From contig NZ_JARUBN010000001.1 of NCBI RefSeq assembly GCF_029626265.1, positions 8,373,001 to 8,437,000 of the forward strand: a stretch of 64,000 bases of DNA, read 5' to 3'. The position numbers and the translations under genes are program-made. The notes under the pieces were generated by a model that was not told the DNA's origin, searched no databases, and worked only from the letters and a program-made list of their open reading frames with translations. Positions within the stretch are counted from its first letter, which is position 1. Each line of letters opens with the position of its first letter. Source of the stretch: Micromonospora sp. WMMD1102 (GTDB lineage Bacteria > Actinomycetota > Actinomycetes > Mycobacteriales > Micromonosporaceae). Shown here one piece after another: positions 8,905 through 19,300 of this stretch.

Positions 8905-8937
8905 CTGTCCGGACCCGGCCCCCTCCGTCCCGGACAG
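8905..8937 (+). terminator. possible terminator after the FmdB gene
   Basis: Arms CTGTCCGG (8905-8912) and CCGGACAG (8930-8937) form an 8-bp perfect stem with a 17-nt loop, 13 bp after the stop codon. There is no T tract, so the call is tentative. Confidence 0.35.
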
Positions 8938-9099
8938 CGTCGGTTCGGTGAGGACGGTTCGCGACCGTGATGTCGGTTTCGTGGCACAGTCCCCGGTTAG
9001 CACCTTGGTACGGTGTCGCGCCGTCCGTTCCTACGATGGGCCAGCCCGTAAATATGCGGAAGCATGAACGCGACTTCCAGGGGGCGGGAGGTTCCAGGC

Positions 9100-11922
9100 A
9101 TGTCAGCACGGATCCACCTGCCGAGCGGGTTGGTGACATTCATGTTCACCGACATCGAGGGGTCCACCCGGCTGGCCCAGATGCTCGGTTCGGGCTATCG
9201 GCCGGTGCTGAGCGAGCACCGGCGCCTGCTGCGGGCGACGCTGGCCGCGAGTGACGGGACGGAGCTCTTTACCGAGGGCGACTCGTTCTTCGTCGCGTTC
9301 GGCGACGCCTCGTCCGCACTGGACGCGTCACTTGCCGCCCAGCGGGCACTCAACAACCACGAGTGGCCGACCCCGGAGGCCACCCCAAAGGTCAGGATGG
9401 GGCTGCACACCGGGCACGCGGAACCCCGCGACGGCGAGTACGCCAGCGCCGAGGTGCACCGGGCCGCCCGGATCGCCGCTGCCGCGCACGGCGGCCAGGT
9501 GCTCTGCTCCGGCGCGACCGCCAAGCACGCCGCACCGCTGCCGCCGGGCGCCTCCCTGCTCGACCTCGGGCTGCACCGGCTGCGCGGCTTCGACGACCGG
9601 GAGAGGCTCTTCCAGCTCGTCGCACCGGGGCTGGAGCGGCAGTTCCCCCGGCCCCGGACGGCCGACGCGATCCCGCACAACCTGCCGACCCAGGTCACCT
9701 CGTTCGTCGGCCGGCGGGCCGAGCGGGAGGAGCTGGACCAGCTCATCGACACGCACCGGCTGGTGACGGTGGTCGGTGCGGGCGGGGCCGGCAAGACCAG
9801 GCTGGCGGTCGAGTTGGCCGGCGGCGTGGTCGAGTCGTACCCGGACGGGGTCTGGTTCGTCGACATCGCCACCGTGACCGACCCCGGGCTGGTCGCCTTC
9901 GCGATCGCCGCGGTCCTCGGGCTGCGGCCGGAGCCGGGCCGGCCGATGCTGGAGACGCTCGTCGAGTTCGCCGCCTCCCGGCGGATGATCGTGGTGCTCG
10001 ACACCTGTGACGCCCAGCCGGCCGCCTGCGCCGAGGTCATCTCGCGACTGCTGGCCGGCGGCAGCGGCGTACGCGTCCTCGCCACCAGCCGGGAGTCGCT
10101 CGGGCTGCCCGGCGAGGTGATCTGGCGGATCCCGCCGCTCTCCGTCGACCCGGCGCCCGGCGGCGGGCCGAGCGAGGCGGTGACCCTGCTGCTCGACCGG
10201 ACCGCCGCGGCCCGGGGTGGGCGCCGGTCCGGCCCGGCCGAGTCGGCCGACCTGCAACGGGTGGTGACCCGGCTGGACGGGCTGCCGCTGGCGATCGAGC
10301 TGGCCGCCGCCCGGCTGCGGGTGCTCTCCGCCAGCCAGCTCGCCGAACGGCTGGACGACGTACTCGGCGCGCTGGACGCGGGGCGGGACGACGTGGAGCC
10401 TGCTCCGGTGCCGGCCCGGGGCTGGGTCGCCAACCAGCAGGACACCGTGGACCTGGCGGCGGCGGCCCGGGGGATGGCGCCACCGGTCGGCGCCCGCGCG
10501 GTGCAGCGGTCGGCCACCCAGCGGCACGTCACCATGCAGGCCACCGTCACCTGGTCGTACCGCACGCTCGGTCCCCGGGCCGCCCGGCTGCTGCGCTGGC
10601 TGGCGGTCTTCTCCGGCCCGGTGGACCTGGCCACCGTCGAGTGGCTGCTCAACGACGACCCGCTCGACCCGCTCTCCGTGCTCGTCGACAAGTCGATGAT
10701 CCAGGCGGAGCCGAACGTCTCCGGCAGCACCTACCGGATGCTCGACCCGATCCGGGCGTACGCGGCCCGCCGGCTGGTCGACGCGGGCGAGGAGCAGACC
10801 GCCCGGGACCGGCACGTGGCCTGGTCGCTGCACGCGTTGCAGCGGACCTACCTGGGGCCGGACGAGCGGCCGGTCACCCTCTCCCTCTACGGGCTCGACC
10901 CGCTCGCCGACGAGCTGCGGGCCGCGCTGCGCTGGACGGTCACCGGTGGCAGCGCCCGGCAGGGGCTGCAACTGGCGAGTGGTCTCGACGAGTGGTGGCG
11001 GGAGCGCGGGCTGGCCCGGGAGGGGCGGCTGTGGCTGTTCCGGCTCTACGGCCGGATCGCCGAGACCGGCGAGCAGATCCCCGAGGCGGAGCTGGCGGCG
11101 GCGTACCACATGCACTCGCAGCATGCCGGCGCGGACGGTGAGTTCGCCGAGGAGTTGCGCTTCTCGCAGCGGGCCGAGTCGGCGGCCCGGCAGGCCGGCG
11201 ACGCGGGCCTGCTGATCCGGGTACTCGCCGGCCGTGCCGCGCCGCTCATCGACATGGGACAGTTCGCCGAGGCGGAGCGGGTGTGCCGGAAGGTGATCGC
11301 CGAGGCCGAGACGGAGGGGGTGAACGGGGACGCGCTGCTCGCCGTCTACAGCCTGGCCGAGCTGCTCTGGCGCCGGGGTGCCCTGGACGAGGCGGCCGAG
11401 CTGCTCGGTGCGGCCCGGCCGGTGGAGGCGAGCCGGCCGACCGAGCGCGGCAAGCGCTCGGTGGACATGCTGCTCGGCATGGTGGCGCTGGCCCGGGGTG
11501 ACCTGGTCGCCGCGCACGACCACCTGGTCGTCGCGCTGCGCTCCCGGATGAGCTACGGCTATCTGGCCCGGGCCTGTGACACGGTGAACGCGATAGCGGT
11601 GCGCTGCGCCGGCGGCAGGGACCCGAGAGCGGCGGCGCGACTTTTCGGCGCGGCCCAGCTCACCCGCTCGGCGATGCGCTGTACTCCGGGTACGTTCGGC
11701 GCATATTGGATCCAGGAGCAGGCCTCGCTGCGGGCACTGATGGGGGACGAAGCGTTCGACACCGCGTACGCGGCGGGGGCCGAGCTGACGCTGGAGGAGG
11801 CGGCTGCGGTCGCCCTCGACGTCGACCACCCCGACCTGGCCGCCGACTCGATCCGGTTTTCGCACGTCGAACCCCCGGCCCAGCGATCGCGCCCCCGGCA
11901 ACCGGTCGACGACGAGGTCTGA
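9100..11922 (+). CDS. adenylate cyclase-domain / NB-ARC-like ATPase / TPR regulator
   Basis: About 940 residues. ATG 9100 is preferred because GGGAGG sits 8 bp upstream; an in-frame ATG at 9064 has no good ribosome site. Residues 5-170 are a class III nucleotide cyclase domain (TFMFTDIEGSTRLAQ; EGDSFFVAFGDA). At the position of the transition-state Asn the sequence reads EVHRAARIAAAAHGG, so activity is uncertain and the domain may only sense nucleotides. Next comes a STAND/NB-ARC-type NTPase with P-loop VGAGGAGKTR, then helical TPR-like repeats to the end. No C-terminal DNA-binding domain is visible. A strong hairpin follows. Confidence 0.88.
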   Translation: MSARIHLPSGLVTFMFTDIEGSTRLAQMLGSGYRPVLSEHRRLLRATLAASDGTELFTEGDSFFVAFGDASSALDASLAAQRALNNHEWPTPEATPKVRMGLHTGHAEPRDGEYASAEVHRAARIAAAAHGGQVLCSGATAKHAAPLPPGASLLDLGLHRLRGFDDRERLFQLVAPGLERQFPRPRTADAIPHNLPTQVTSFVGRRAEREELDQLIDTHRLVTVVGAGGAGKTRLAVELAGGVVESYPDGVWFVDIATVTDPGLVAFAIAAVLGLRPEPGRPMLETLVEFAASRRMIVVLDTCDAQPAACAEVISRLLAGGSGVRVLATSRESLGLPGEVIWRIPPLSVDPAPGGGPSEAVTLLLDRTAAARGGRRSGPAESADLQRVVTRLDGLPLAIELAAARLRVLSASQLAERLDDVLGALDAGRDDVEPAPVPARGWVANQQDTVDLAAAARGMAPPVGARAVQRSATQRHVTMQATVTWSYRTLGPRAARLLRWLAVFSGPVDLATVEWLLNDDPLDPLSVLVDKSMIQAEPNVSGSTYRMLDPIRAYAARRLVDAGEEQTARDRHVAWSLHALQRTYLGPDERPVTLSLYGLDPLADELRAALRWTVTGGSARQGLQLASGLDEWWRERGLAREGRLWLFRLYGRIAETGEQIPEAELAAAYHMHSQHAGADGEFAEELRFSQRAESAARQAGDAGLLIRVLAGRAAPLIDMGQFAEAERVCRKVIAEAETEGVNGDALLAVYSLAELLWRRGALDEAAELLGAARPVEASRPTERGKRSVDMLLGMVALARGDLVAAHDHLVVALRSRMSYGYLARACDTVNAIAVRCAGGRDPRAAARLFGAAQLTRSAMRCTPGTFGAYWIQEQASLRALMGDEAFDTAYAAGAELTLEEAAAVALDVDHPDLAADSIRFSHVEPPAQRSRPRQPVDDEV

Positions 11923-12026
11923 GAGCACCTGCCTGACCGGACCGGCCCCAACCTTAGTGTCCGATGGGATGGCCGACCTCGACGCCGATGGCGAACCCCT
12001 GGCCGGGGCGAGGGCATTCCGGATCA

Positions 12027-12074
12027 CCGGTCGCGTCGATGTTCACAGGCATAGGGAAACATCGACGCGACCGG
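12027..12074 (+). terminator. bidirectional hairpin terminator
   Basis: A perfect 17-bp inverted repeat, CCGGTCGCGTCGATGTT (12027-12043) and its complement (12058-12074), with a 14-nt loop. It lies 104 bp after the stop of the cyclase/ATPase gene and just past the 3' end of the convergent small secreted-protein gene, so it could end transcripts from both sides. Confidence 0.7.
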
Positions 12075-12086
12075 CGTCCGCACCGA

Positions 12087-12558
12087 TCAGCAGGCGCGAA
12101 GGTTCCGAACCGCCCACCTATCGATGTCTTGACCCGCGATATCCGGCATCGCCCATTCCTGGTTCTTGACGGTCTTCTTGTAGACCCACAAGGAACCATT
12201 CCAGGCGTATGCCTCAGCGCAGTACCCTGGGCCGATGTAGATGGACCAGACGTTTGGCCAGCACCAGGGCGAGGTCCGTGCGCTGATGTGGCGGCAATAC
12301 TCGGTCGTAGTATCCGGGAGCTGTGTACTTTTGCACTCCAATTCCGAGATGGGTTTCATTAGAGACGTAGGAATAAGGTCTGAGTATTATGCAATCCGCA
12401 TGTTGGCCTGACGCCGCGCCCGCTTCCGATGCTGGCAACCGCGTATCGCTACTTGGTGCAGCGGTCGCGGGTACACCTATTGACATGATGGCGGCTGCAA
12501 GTGAAACGAGTACCGCCAGGCGTTCGACGACTTCACCTTGCTCCTTCCGTGGGGTCAT
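12087..12558 (-). pseudogene. small secreted protein gene with a frameshift
   Basis: Two reverse-strand frames read as one protein if joined near 12295-12320. The first frame, from ATG 12558, gives a signal peptide (ERLAVLVSLAAAIMSIGV, then PATAAPSS) and continues to VQKYTAPGYYD. The second continues with EYCRHISARTSPWCWPNVWS and ends ...DRWAVRNLRAC. The joined product would be about 150 residues, Cys/Trp/Tyr rich, secreted. GGAAGGAG precedes a GTG that is in a third frame, so there may be a second indel near the start. I do not recognise the family. It could be a pseudogene, a sequencing error or, less likely, a recoded gene. Confidence 0.55.
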
Positions 12559-12582
12559 CCAGTGATGCGGGCATCCGCGCAA

Positions 12583-13164
12583 CCACCGGGGTTCGGTAAT
12601 TGATCGGAGGAGTCTACGGCGATTTCACTCTCGTGGATTTCTTTTGGCTCCAGACTTTCATCAAGGGCTGTCCAAGTGGTGGACCGAGAGAGTGCGGGAG
12701 CCTTCTTGGCGCTAGCCCGGGACGCGCCCCCGAGGGGGTGGGCTCTGCGAAGGAGACCCCGCGTGTTCCGCATCCTGCCCCCTCTGCTTGTGCAGGGACG
12801 TGGTCGGAGTCTTCGGAGGCTAGACACGCTGAGCTTCAGCCCGGCTTCCAAGGGTCGGGTGGTGACTCTCGGTGAGGCGCGGTCAGCAGGTCAGCGTGCA
12901 CGGCGGTCGCGGCGAAGGCGGCAGAGGGCCCGGCTCGTTGTCTGTCGCGGCGGGCTGCCGGCGGGCGCGGCAACGGGTTCGGACCGGCTTCGACGAGGTT
13001 CAGTACCGAGTTCGAGTGAAGGTCAGCCATCCGGTGTCATTGCGCACGACGCACAGTTGCCTCGCAGCCGCCCGTTACCTCATGATCGTGGTGCGTCCCC
13101 TCGTTGCGGCGGGTCAGAGCATGGTTGCCGGCGTGAGGGATGGGAGGGCGGCTGACGTGCGACG
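12583..13164. other. 582-bp gene-poor stretch upstream of the LuxR gene
   Basis: Several frames are open, but none shows codon bias, a ribosome site or a recognisable motif. It must contain the promoter of the LAL regulator at 13165, and for the secreted-protein relic on the other strand. I see nothing else in it. Confidence 0.5.
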
Positions 13165-16089
13165 ATGGTGACAACAGATCAGGCAGCCAATGGTCGGCTC
13201 GTATCACCGCGGCTCGTCGGCCGTGCTGACGAGCGGGCCCGGCTGATTGCGGCCGTGTCGTCACCGCCGGCCGTCGTGGTCGTGGAGGGCGAGGCAGGAG
13301 TCGGCAAGACGCGGCTCGTCGCCGAACTGCAGGACGATACTGTTCTCGCCGGCCGTTTGCTGGTTGTCGGTGGCTGCCGGCCCATCCGTGAGCCTTTCCC
13401 GCTCGGTCCCGTGCTGGAGGCGGTGCGGGGGCTGAGCGATCACCTGGCGCCGGGAGGTCTTTCGCCGGTGGCCGGCGCGCTGCGACCGCTGCTGCCCGAG
13501 CTCGCCGACCGGTTGCCGCCTCCGTTACCGCAGCTGGACGATCGGGCCGCCGAGCGCCATCGGGCGTTCCGCGGGATGGCGGCGTTGCTGAATTCGTCAT
13601 GTCCCCTGGTTCTGGTCTTGGAGGATATGCACTGGGCTGACGAGCACACGCTGGACTTCGTCGGATATCTGCTCGGCGCCCCCCTGGCCGGACTGTCGAT
13701 GGTGCTGACGTACCGGGCCGAGGAAGTGACACCGAAGGTGCGGGCGCTGACCGCTCGGCTGCCGTCCACCGTCACCCGCGAACGATTATCCCTCTCAACA
13801 CTCCACGCCGAGCAGACCGGAGAGCTGGCGGCCGCGATCCTCGCGACCGAGCGCGTGTCGTCGGAGTTTGCGGAGTACCTGTGTGTCCGCTCGTCGGGTC
13901 TGCCGTTCGCGGTCGAGGAACTTCTCGCCCTCCTGCGGACGCGCGGCACCCTGGTGCCCACCGATGGTGGGTGGGCCCGCCCGCAGTTAGGCGAGCTGGA
14001 CGTTCCGACCGGGGTACGGGACTCGGTGCTGGAACGGGTGAGTCGCCTGTCCGAGCCGGCTCGGACTATCGTGGAGGCCGCCGCCGTGTTGCAGCTTCCG
14101 GCGCCGGCGCGCGTGCTGGGCGAGGCTTGCGAGCTGGGTGGCGCACACGCCTCACGCGGACTGACCGAGGCGCTCAGTTCGGGCCTGTTGGACGAGCGGG
14201 ACGACGGGGTGCGGTTCCGGCATGTGCTCGCCCTGCACGCCGTGTACGAGGACCTCGCGCTCAGCCGGCGGCAGGAGTTGCACGGCCGGGCGGCTACCGC
14301 GCTGGCCCGATGCGATCCGGTGCCGTTGGGACAGGTCGCGCACCACTGGCACCACGCAGGCCGGCTCACCGAATGGGTCGTGGCCGCCGAGCAGGCGGCC
14401 GACCAGGCTGCGGCGTTGGGTGATGACGAGCAGGCGGCGCGCCTGCTGGACGAGGTGCTCCGGCTCGCACCGGTGCGGGGCGTCCAACGAGGGCGCCTCG
14501 CCGTGAAACTGCTCGAGTCGGCCGCCGAGACGCTGTCCATCCCGGCCCGGGCCCACATCCAGGAGCTCATCGGCGATGTGCTGACCCGGGAAGCGGACCT
14601 GCCACCGCCGCTCCGGGGTGAGCTGTGGCTTCGGCTAGCGCTGCTGCTGGAGAGTGCCGGCGACAGCGATGCCGCGCAGCTGCACGCGTACGCCTCGGCA
14701 GTGGCCGGCCTGGACGATCGGCCGGAACTCCAGGCTTGGGCGATGATCGGGTTGGCGGTACCCAGGGCTGCTGGCAGGCCGCGGAAGGAATACCTGGCCT
14801 GGCTGGAGCGGGCAGAGCAGGTGGTGCCGCGCATCGAGGACCTGACCTCACGGGTCGCCATGCTGAGCAAGGTCGCCATGCTCCTCACCGCCGGCGGCGA
14901 CTGGCGGTGGCGAGCCCTGGCCGACCAGATCCGGACCGAGACCGGTGGCGACCCTGGCAACAGCCCACAGGCGACCGCGTACTGGCTCGTGGCGCAGGAA
15001 GCATGCTATGCCGGCCACCACCTGCTCGCCGGGGAGCACCTCGGCACCGCTTCGGCCGGCGCGGCCCGGGTCGGCAGCGAGCGGGTGCAGATGCGGTGTC
15101 GGATTACGCAGATCATGCTCGACTATTGCACCGGTGCATGGGACGGTCTGGACGATCGGGCCGACACCCTGCGCGCCGAACTGATCGAGCATCCGCGTTT
15201 GCGGCGAGACGCGGATGTCGTCCGTGCTGGCTTGGCTGTGGCCCGCGGCGACCTCGATCGCGCGGCCGCCGGATACGACGAGCTCCTGCGGGGCCGGGGG
15301 CCAGCGGTCGACCTCGACGTGCTGCCGCTGATGTTGACCGGGTACCTGCGGACGAGCCTGGCTCGTAATGACATCGACGCCGCCGTGACCACCATGGAAT
15401 CCGCCTTCTCCGGTTTCGAACACCACTGGGTCATACCTGGGGCCATGCGGGCGCTGCCGGCTGCGGTGCAGGTGATGCTGTCAGCCGGACGACACGACGC
15501 CGCCGTGGCAATGGTCGAGCGGTGGGCGGCGCACGCCGAGGGCCGGGACTCGCCGCTGGCGCCGGCGGCCCTGGGCCAGGCTCGGGGCCTGCTCGCGGCT
15601 GCCGCGGGCCGGTGGGAGATGGCCGGAGCGTACGCTGCCGAGGCGGCTGCCGCGTACGAGAAGTTGCTGTGCCGGTACGAGGCGGCGCAGGCACACGAGC
15701 AGGCCGCAGAGTACTGGTCGGAGGTCGGTGACCCGCGGGCCGAGCTGGCGTTACGAGCGGCGCTCGCGGGCTTCCGCGAACTGGAGGCGTCCTGGGATCT
15801 CGACCGCGCGGCTGGCCTGGCACGGCGGTACGGCGTGTCGCTGCCGGCCCGCCACCGTGGTGGGCGCCGCGGCTACGGTCCGGAACTGTCACCCCGCGAG
15901 CGGGAGGTGGCCGAGTTGGCCGCGACCGGGCGGACCAACCGTGAGATCGCCAGCCGGCTCTACCTATCCACGAAGACCGTCGACAAGCATGTCAGCGCCG
16001 TCCTGCGCAAGCTGAATCTGCCCACGCGTGCCGCGCTGGCCAGGCACGTCGCCGCGGCGTCCGGGTTAGATGGGGAATCCTTCCCATAG
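13165..16089 (+). CDS. LuxR family transcriptional regulator of the LAL type (ATPase + LuxR HTH)
   Basis: 974 residues, the size of large ATP-binding LuxR (LAL) activators. The N-terminal AAA/STAND ATPase has P-loop GEAGVGKT at 42-49 and a Walker B-like VLVLEDMHWADE near 150. A long helical TPR-like middle follows. The C-terminus, from residue 908, is a LuxR helix-turn-helix: LSPREREVAELAATGRTNRE, then IASRLYLSTKTVDKHVSAVL. Such proteins act as ligand- or nucleotide-gated activators, often of a neighbouring gene set. The next gene, 236 bp downstream in the same direction, encodes a giant secreted subtilase and is the obvious candidate target. Confidence 0.93.
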   Translation: MVTTDQAANGRLVSPRLVGRADERARLIAAVSSPPAVVVVEGEAGVGKTRLVAELQDDTVLAGRLLVVGGCRPIREPFPLGPVLEAVRGLSDHLAPGGLSPVAGALRPLLPELADRLPPPLPQLDDRAAERHRAFRGMAALLNSSCPLVLVLEDMHWADEHTLDFVGYLLGAPLAGLSMVLTYRAEEVTPKVRALTARLPSTVTRERLSLSTLHAEQTGELAAAILATERVSSEFAEYLCVRSSGLPFAVEELLALLRTRGTLVPTDGGWARPQLGELDVPTGVRDSVLERVSRLSEPARTIVEAAAVLQLPAPARVLGEACELGGAHASRGLTEALSSGLLDERDDGVRFRHVLALHAVYEDLALSRRQELHGRAATALARCDPVPLGQVAHHWHHAGRLTEWVVAAEQAADQAAALGDDEQAARLLDEVLRLAPVRGVQRGRLAVKLLESAAETLSIPARAHIQELIGDVLTREADLPPPLRGELWLRLALLLESAGDSDAAQLHAYASAVAGLDDRPELQAWAMIGLAVPRAAGRPRKEYLAWLERAEQVVPRIEDLTSRVAMLSKVAMLLTAGGDWRWRALADQIRTETGGDPGNSPQATAYWLVAQEACYAGHHLLAGEHLGTASAGAARVGSERVQMRCRITQIMLDYCTGAWDGLDDRADTLRAELIEHPRLRRDADVVRAGLAVARGDLDRAAAGYDELLRGRGPAVDLDVLPLMLTGYLRTSLARNDIDAAVTTMESAFSGFEHHWVIPGAMRALPAAVQVMLSAGRHDAAVAMVERWAAHAEGRDSPLAPAALGQARGLLAAAAGRWEMAGAYAAEAAAAYEKLLCRYEAAQAHEQAAEYWSEVGDPRAELALRAALAGFRELEASWDLDRAAGLARRYGVSLPARHRGGRRGYGPELSPREREVAELAATGRTNREIASRLYLSTKTVDKHVSAVLRKLNLPTRAALARHVAAASGLDGESFP

Positions 16090-16325
16090 CTACCGGTGGG
16101 GCGCCGACCCCAGTCTGTCGACGTGTCCAGTGACGAACCCGCCCCCGAGCCCGCTGACTCCGTGTCCGCCGAACCTGAGGTGTCGAGGTCGGAACCCGTC
16201 GCGGTGCCGGAGCGCCGCCCTGACCCCGTGGCCGGGTCGGCTGGGCCCGCCCATCCAATACCGGCCGGGTGGGTCGAGGCGTGAGAGATGGCCGGAAGCC
16301 CCGAGCGATGGGAGACGACAGCACA

Positions 16326-19300
16326 ATGCGTACGCACAGGAGTAGACCGGGCCATCCGGCCAGGTTGTGCCGCTGGCCGGGCGCTGTGGCCGCAGGTGTA
16401 ACCGCCGTGGTCGTGTCGCTCGGCTTCCCGGCGGTCACTTCGACACCGGCACAGGCCGCGCCGAAGGGTCAGGACGCGGCCCAATCGGGTGGTCCGGGTG
16501 AGCAGCCGCAACAGGTCACCTTGGTCACCGGCGACCGGGTGGACCTGACCCGCGCCGCCAACGGCGGCTACACGGTCGATGTCGAGCCGGCTCCCCGGCG
16601 CGACGGCACGCCGGTCACGTTCCTTACCGACGCCGGGCCGGACGGAGTCTTCGTCCTGCCCAGCGACGCCCTGCCGGCTATCTGGGCGGGGCAGTTGGAC
16701 CGCGGGCTGTTCCACGTGTCGTACCTGGTCGAGCACGGTTACGCCGATGCGGACTCGGACGCGTTGCCGGTGATCGTGACCTATCCGAAGCCGGCCGCCG
16801 CCGGCGCACGAGGCGCCGCGCCGACGGCCGCGAGTCTGGCTGCGCGGGCCGCCAAGCTCCCGGGTACTGTCCGCCCGGTTGGGCTCACCAGCATCTCCGG
16901 TGCCGGGGTGAAGGTGCCGAAGGCGGAAGCCGGCGCGTTCTGGCAGAGCCTGCGGTCCGGAGGGACGGCCAAGGCCCGGTCCGGCGCGGATGCGCCCGGT
17001 CTGACTGCCGAGGTGTCGAAGGTCTGGCTGGACGGGCGAGCCGACCTCGTGCTCGACGAGACCGTGCCGCTGATCGGTGCCCCGCAGGCGTGGGCCGCTG
17101 GTTACGACGGCAGCGGCGTGACCGTAGCGGTGCTGGACAGCGGAGCCGACCTGAACCACCCGGACCTGACCGGCAGAATCGCCGCCGCCGAGTCGTTCGT
17201 GGACGGGCTGCCGCCGCAGGACCAGCACGGCCACGGAACCCATGTCGCTTCCACGATCGCCGGCACAGGCGCCGCCTCGGAGGGCCGGTACAAGGGTGTG
17301 GCGCCGGGCGCCAAACTGGTCACCGGCCGGGTGTGCAACAACGGCGGATCGTGCGAGTACTCCGACATGATCGCCGGAATGGAGTGGGCCGCCCGGCAGA
17401 TGAAGGCCGACGTGGTCTCTATGAGCCTCTCCGGCCCCGCGACCGACGGCACCGACCCGCTGAGCCTGGCCGTCAACGAACTGACCGCAAGCACCGGTGC
17501 GCTGTTCGTGATCGCGGCCGGCAACAAGGGCGCAGACCTGACCGTGGGTTCCCCGGCCGCGGCCGACGCTTCCCTGGCCGTGGCCGCGACCGACAAGAGC
17601 GACGGATTGGCAACTTTCTCCAGTCGCGGGCCGCGGATCGGCGACCTGGCGTTGAAGCCGGACATCGCCGCCCCCGGCGTCGACATCGCGGCCGCCCGGG
17701 CAGCTGGCACCACCATGGGCGAGCCGGTCGACGACTGGTACACGGTCGCGGACGGCACGTCGATGGCCACCCCGCACGTGTCGGGCGCGGCGGCGGTGCT
17801 GGCCCAGCGGCACCCGGAGTGGCAGGCGGGCGACCTGAAGGCAGCGCTCATGTCCGCCGCGAAGGACACCGCACACACCGTCTACCAGCAGGGTGCTGGC
17901 CGGCTCGACGTGGCCCGCGTGGTCACCCAGCAGGTCTACGCCACCACCCCGAACGTCGACTTCCGGAACATGCCCCTGCCCGGCGCCGGGCAGCCGCAGC
18001 CGGCACCGGTCACCCGGGAGGTGACCTACCGGAACCTGTCCGACCAGCCCGTGACCCTGTCACTCGCACCGAACCTCGCGGCTGCCGGCGGCACCGCCCC
18101 GCCGGCCGGTGTCCTGACGGTGGCGGAGACGGTCACCGTGCCGGCGGGCGGCACGGCCAGCACCACGGTCACATTGGACGTGGCGAAGCTGGGGGAAGGC
18201 AGGTTTACCGGCGCGGTGGTCGCCACCGCCGGTGCCACGCGGGTGACCACGCCGGTCGGCGTGACGCGCGAGCCTCCCCGCTACACCTTGACGATCCGTA
18301 CGCTGGGCCGTGACGGTCAGCCGGCGTCGCCATGGGCACAGGACACCATCCGGCTCGACGGCCCGAAGCCCGGTCCCGTGCCCGGTGTCCAGCTTTCCGA
18401 ACCCGGCGTCACCGTCACGCAGGTGCCGCCCGGCACCTACCACATCAACCAGACGGTCAACTGGGTCGACGCCGACTCTCGGATGAACACGGCGTTGCTG
18501 GGCCAACCGGAGCTGGTCGTCACGGGGAATACCGAAATCACCTTGGACCTGCGAAAGGCCCAAAAGGTCACGTTCAGTACACCTCGTCCGGCCGAACCGC
18601 TCAACAGCGACATCGCCATCAGCAACCAGCGCTCCGCGCCGACCGGTCAGACCTTCTCAGCGACACTGGGTGCCGGAGCCAACACCGGGCTGTGGGCCTT
18701 GCCGACCGACAACGTGAGTGTGGGCAAGTTCCGATTCGCGACTCAGGCACTGCTCGGGCAGGCGCCGACCACGCTGGCGGTACTCGGTGCGGGTCCCACC
18801 CTGCACCCGGTGACTCCCCGGCACACGATGGAGAGGGACCAGGTCCACCAGGGCGGATTGATACCGGTGCAGGACGGCTTTCCTGGCTGGACGCCGTTCA
18901 CCGGAATACACGACCTTAAGCTCGTCGATGCCGGGACCGGTGCGCCCGAGGAACTGGTTGGCCTCGCGGTCAAGGGGAATCTGGCCCTGCTCGAGGCAGC
19001 CGCCGTCTACGCCAGCCCCTTCGGCGGATTGACATGCGGGGTGGACATTCTGCGACTCCGGGCCCTCCGGGACGCCGGTGCCGCTGGGGTCGTGGTGTTC
19101 CCGGCAGGCGACGCGGCTGGGTGCGGGCGTCCGTACATCCCCGTCCCGGTCGTGAAGGAGCCGTTCACCGCTTTGCAGAGTCTCGGCGTCGCCAACGTGC
19201 ACCTGCCGAGGCGGGAGGGTCTGCAACTGCGGGACCGACTGGCCGCCGGGCAACTCACCCTGCGCGTGCAGGGCAGGCCGGAGACCGGCTACACGTACGC

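Noticed and set aside
9328..12027. Reverse frame of 899 codons opposite the cyclase/ATPase gene
   Set aside because: Shadow of a high-GC gene; the forward protein has three consecutive recognised domains.
12676..13155. Forward frame of 159 codons upstream of the LuxR gene
   Set aside because: No ribosome site, Arg/Ser-rich composition and no family resemblance.
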